From: Thermomonospora echinospora
Lineage (GTDB): Bacteria; Actinomycetota; Actinomycetes; Streptosporangiales; Streptosporangiaceae
Reading direction: 5' to 3'
Length of the DNA stretch: 42,526 nt
Assembly: GCF_900108175.1 (NCBI RefSeq)
Contig: NZ_FNVO01000037.1
Location: forward strand, 1-42,526
The notes under the pieces are model-generated. The model was not told the DNA's origin, made no database searches, and saw only the letters and a program-made list of their open reading frames with translations. Position 1 is the first letter of the stretch, and the number at the start of each line of letters is the position of its first letter. Position numbers and translations under genes: made by a program. Shown piece after piece: positions 40,328 through 42,526 of the stretch.

Positions 40328-41269
40328 TCACATGCCGATGGGGTGCCAGACGGTTTTGGTTTCTAGGAAGGCGGTCATCCGGGTGGTTGCGGGGTCGGTG
40401 GTCCACTCGTCGCCGGTGGGGGGCAGCACCCGTTTGAGGTTGCCGGCGGCGGCCTCTTGTAGGGGGCCGGCCTGGTCGGTGGGGGTGCCGGCCAGGTCGA
40501 GGGCGTTGACGTCCATGTGGCTGGCCAGGATGGGGGCCAACTCCTCGCGGTGGCCGGTGAGGATGTTGACCACCCCGCCCGGGAGGTCGGAGGTGGCCAG
40601 CACCTCGGCCAGGGTGATCGCCGGTAGCGGCGCCGGCTCGGAGGCGATGACCACACAGGTGTTACCGGTCACGATGACGGGGGCGAGGACCGAGACCAGG
40701 CCGAGCAGGGGGGAGTCGGGGGCGATGACGGCGACGACACCGGTGGGTTCGGGGGTGGAGACGTTGAAGAACGGCCCGGAGATCGGGTTGGCCGACCCGG
40801 CGACGGTGGTGAGTTTGTCGGCCCAGCCAGCGTACCACACCCACCGGTCGATGGCCGCCTCCACCTCACCGGCCGCGGCGGTCTTGGCCAATCCTGCGGC
40901 GCGGAGTTCGTCGATGAACTGGGCGCGGCGGCCCTCCAGCATCTCGGCGATGCGGTACAGGATCTGCCCCCGGTTGTAGGCGGCACGCCCCGCCCAGCCG
41001 GCGAACGCCTTACGCGCCGCCGTGACGGCGTCGCGGGCGTCTTTGCGGGAGGCGTGGGCGGCATAGGCCAGGAAGGCGCCCTTGGCGTCGTTGACCACGT
41101 ACGACCTGCCGGACTCCGAGCGGGGGAAGGCCCCGGCGATGAACAACTTGTAGGTCTTACGCACGGCCAAGCGCGGCGCACCAGACCTGGGACCAGACCT
41201 CGGCGAAGCAGGCATCGGCGAACCGGACGGCGAATCGGGCACCGGCGTGTTGGGGGTTGGGTTAGACAT
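40328..41269 (-). CDS. Truncated aldehyde dehydrogenase-like protein, probably non-catalytic
   Basis: 313 residues. After a Pro/Ser-rich N-terminus, residues about 38-300 match the NAD-binding half of aldehyde dehydrogenases (SYVVNDAKGAFLAYAAHASR, VVAVIAPDSPLLGLVS, LPGGVVNILTGHREELAPIL). The sequence ends before the region with the active-site Cys and conserved Glu, so it should be inactive. The ATG at 41269 overlaps the stop of the full-length homologue by 8 bp. Tandem full and short copies of this kind occur in other actinobacteria. Confidence 0.85.
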   Translation of the reverse strand: MSNPTPNTPVPDSPSGSPMPASPRSGPRSGAPRLAVRKTYKLFIAGAFPRSESGRSYVVNDAKGAFLAYAAHASRKDARDAVTAARKAFAGWAGRAAYNRGQILYRIAEMLEGRRAQFIDELRAAGLAKTAAAGEVEAAIDRWVWYAGWADKLTTVAGSANPISGPFFNVSTPEPTGVVAVIAPDSPLLGLVSVLAPVIVTGNTCVVIASEPAPLPAITLAEVLATSDLPGGVVNILTGHREELAPILASHMDVNALDLAGTPTDQAGPLQEAAAGNLKRVLPPTGDEWTTDPATTRMTAFLETKTVWHPIGM

Positions 41270-42526
41270 TGAGGTAGGCCTCCAGTCCGTGGCGTCCGCC
41301 CTCGCGGCCGAAACCGGATTCCTTGTAGCCGCCGAACGGGGAGGCGGGGTCGAACTTGTTGAAGGTGTTGGCCCACACCACCCCGGCGCGCAGCCGCTGC
41401 GCCATCCACAACATCCGTGACCCCTTGTCGGTCCACACCCCCGCCGACAGCCCGTAGGGGGTGTTGTTGGCCTTCTCCACCGCCTCGGCCGGAGTGCGGA
41501 AGGTCAACACCGACAACACCGGCCCGAAGATCTCCTCCCGCGCGATCCGATGCGATTGCGCCACCCCGGTGAACACCGTCGGCGCAAACCAAAACCCCCG
41601 CTGCGGCAACACACACGCCGGCGACCAACGCGCCGCGCCCTCATCCTCACCGGCCTGCGCCAACTCCCGGATCTTGGCGAGTTGGGCGGCGGAGTTGATC
41701 GCCCCCACATCGGTGTTCTTATCCAACGGGTCCCCCACCCGCAGCGTCGCCATCCGCGCCTTGAGGCGCTCCAGCAACTCCTCGGCGATCGATTCCTGCA
41801 CCAGCAGCCGCGAGCCGGCGCAGCACACCTGCCCCTGGTTGAAGAAGATCCCGTTGACCACCCCCTCCACCGCCTGATCCAACGGGGCATCCTCGAACAC
41901 GATGTTGGCGGCCTTACCACCCAACTCCAGCGTCAGCCGCTTGCGGCTGCCGGCCACCGCGCGGGCGATCTGCTTACCCACCTCCGTCGAGCCGGTGAAC
42001 GCCACCTTGTCCACCCCCGGGTGAGCGGCCAACACCCGGCCGGTCTCCCCCGCCCCGGTGACGATGTTGACCACCCCCGCCGGCAGGTCGGCCTGCCGAC
42101 AGATGTCAGCGAACACCAACGCCGTCAACGGCGTCGTCTCGGCCGGCTTGAGCACCACGGTGTTCCCACACGCCAACGCGGGGGCGATCTTCCACGCCAG
42201 CATGAGCAGCGGGAAGTTCCACGGGATGATCTGCCCGGCCACCCCCACCGGCCCAGGATCGGCCCCGAACCCGGCATGCTCCAGCTTGTCCGCCCACCCC
42301 GCGTAGTAGAAGAAATACGCCGCCACCAACGGCACATCCACATCCCGCGACTCCCGGATCGGCTTACCGTTATCAACCGACTCCAGCACAGCCAACTCCC
42401 GGGCACGCTCCTGAATGATCCGAGCGATCCGGAACAAATACTTCGCCCGCTCCCGACCCGGCATCGGCCCCCACACCCGCTCAAACGCAGCCCGCGCAGC
42501 AACCACCGCACGATCCACATCGGCGG
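41262..42526 (-). CDS. Aldehyde dehydrogenase (N-terminus outside window)
   Basis: About 420 residues visible; the frame stays open through the last base of the window, and the preceding codons (Ala-Asp before VDRAVVAARAAFE) continue the family match. Catalytic features are present: PWNFPLLMLAWKIAPALACG, FTGSTEVGK, LELGGKAANIVF with the conserved Glu, FFNQGQVCCAGSRLL with the active-site Cys, and EIFGPVLSVL. Substrate unknown. It is cotranscribed with the shortened homologue that follows. Confidence 0.94.
   Translation of the reverse strand, partial: ADVDRAVVAARAAFERVWGPMPGRERAKYLFRIARIIQERARELAVLESVDNGKPIRESRDVDVPLVAAYFFYYAGWADKLEHAGFGADPGPVGVAGQIIPWNFPLLMLAWKIAPALACGNTVVLKPAETTPLTALVFADICRQADLPAGVVNIVTGAGETGRVLAAHPGVDKVAFTGSTEVGKQIARAVAGSRKRLTLELGGKAANIVFEDAPLDQAVEGVVNGIFFNQGQVCCAGSRLLVQESIAEELLERLKARMATLRVGDPLDKNTDVGAINSAAQLAKIRELAQAGEDEGAARWSPACVLPQRGFWFAPTVFTGVAQSHRIAREEIFGPVLSVLTFRTPAEAVEKANNTPYGLSAGVWTDKGSRMLWMAQRLRAGVVWANTFNKFDPASPFGGYKESGFGREGGRHGLEAYLNV

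Overview
This 42.5 kb window comes from a very GC-rich actinomycete chromosome. GTG starts are frequent, third codon positions are strongly GC, and the gene set is typical of filamentous actinobacteria: an XRE/DUF397 pair, a SpoIIE-type phosphatase, a GAF-ANTAR protein, a subtilisin inhibitor, a Ser/Thr kinase with a SapA-like sensor, DUF2795, DUF6158 and DUF2630. A Streptosporangiales or Thermomonosporaceae-like host is my inference; no rRNA or tRNA marker is present to fix it.

Bases 1-10443 are mostly regulatory. They hold the tail of an unknown plus-strand gene, a CGNR zinc-finger regulator, a small ORF, a membrane Ser/Thr kinase, an XRE/DUF397 pair divergent from a GHKL ATPase, a DUF2277 protein and a STAS anti-sigma antagonist behind a stress-sigma-like promoter. 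A two-gene M16 peptidase operon and a coiled-coil membrane protein follow. Bases 10565-13184 carry two unrecognised minus-strand genes, one with a long Pro/Ser/Ala repeat region. Bases 13476-21798 hold a large secreted M14 carboxypeptidase, a SigR-like ECF sigma factor with no adjacent anti-sigma gene, a secreted subtilisin inhibitor, a CBS-pair protein, a GAF-ANTAR antiterminator and a PAS-GAF-PP2C phosphatase.

Bases 21840-26610 look like an accessory island: a GNAT acetyltransferase, a possible insertion-sequence end, a small membrane protein, and a GntR/HutC repressor divergent from a chain of four genes (plus a possible fifth) joined by identical GTGA overlaps. The repressor and the chain share an intergenic region with two matching 15-bp operator-like sites. 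One chain member is a GHKL ATPase, and two members appear to share a repeated small module. This cassette is the best candidate for an undescribed system. It ends in a cluster of stem-loops.

Bases 26612-42526 return to a core-like region: prolyl-tRNA synthetase, two small actinobacterial proteins, an IS200/IS605 scar abutting a PAP2-lipid kinase fusion, a TagGH/Wzm-Wzt-like ABC exporter, a PEBP protein, a KamA-type aminomutase, and a DUF998/hydrolase/lipoprotein run. Then come PlsX, DUF2630, a histone H1-like basic protein, and a tandem aldehyde dehydrogenase pair. The downstream member of that pair lacks the catalytic half; the upstream one runs off the window end. Intrinsic terminators with long perfect stems separate most transcription units.
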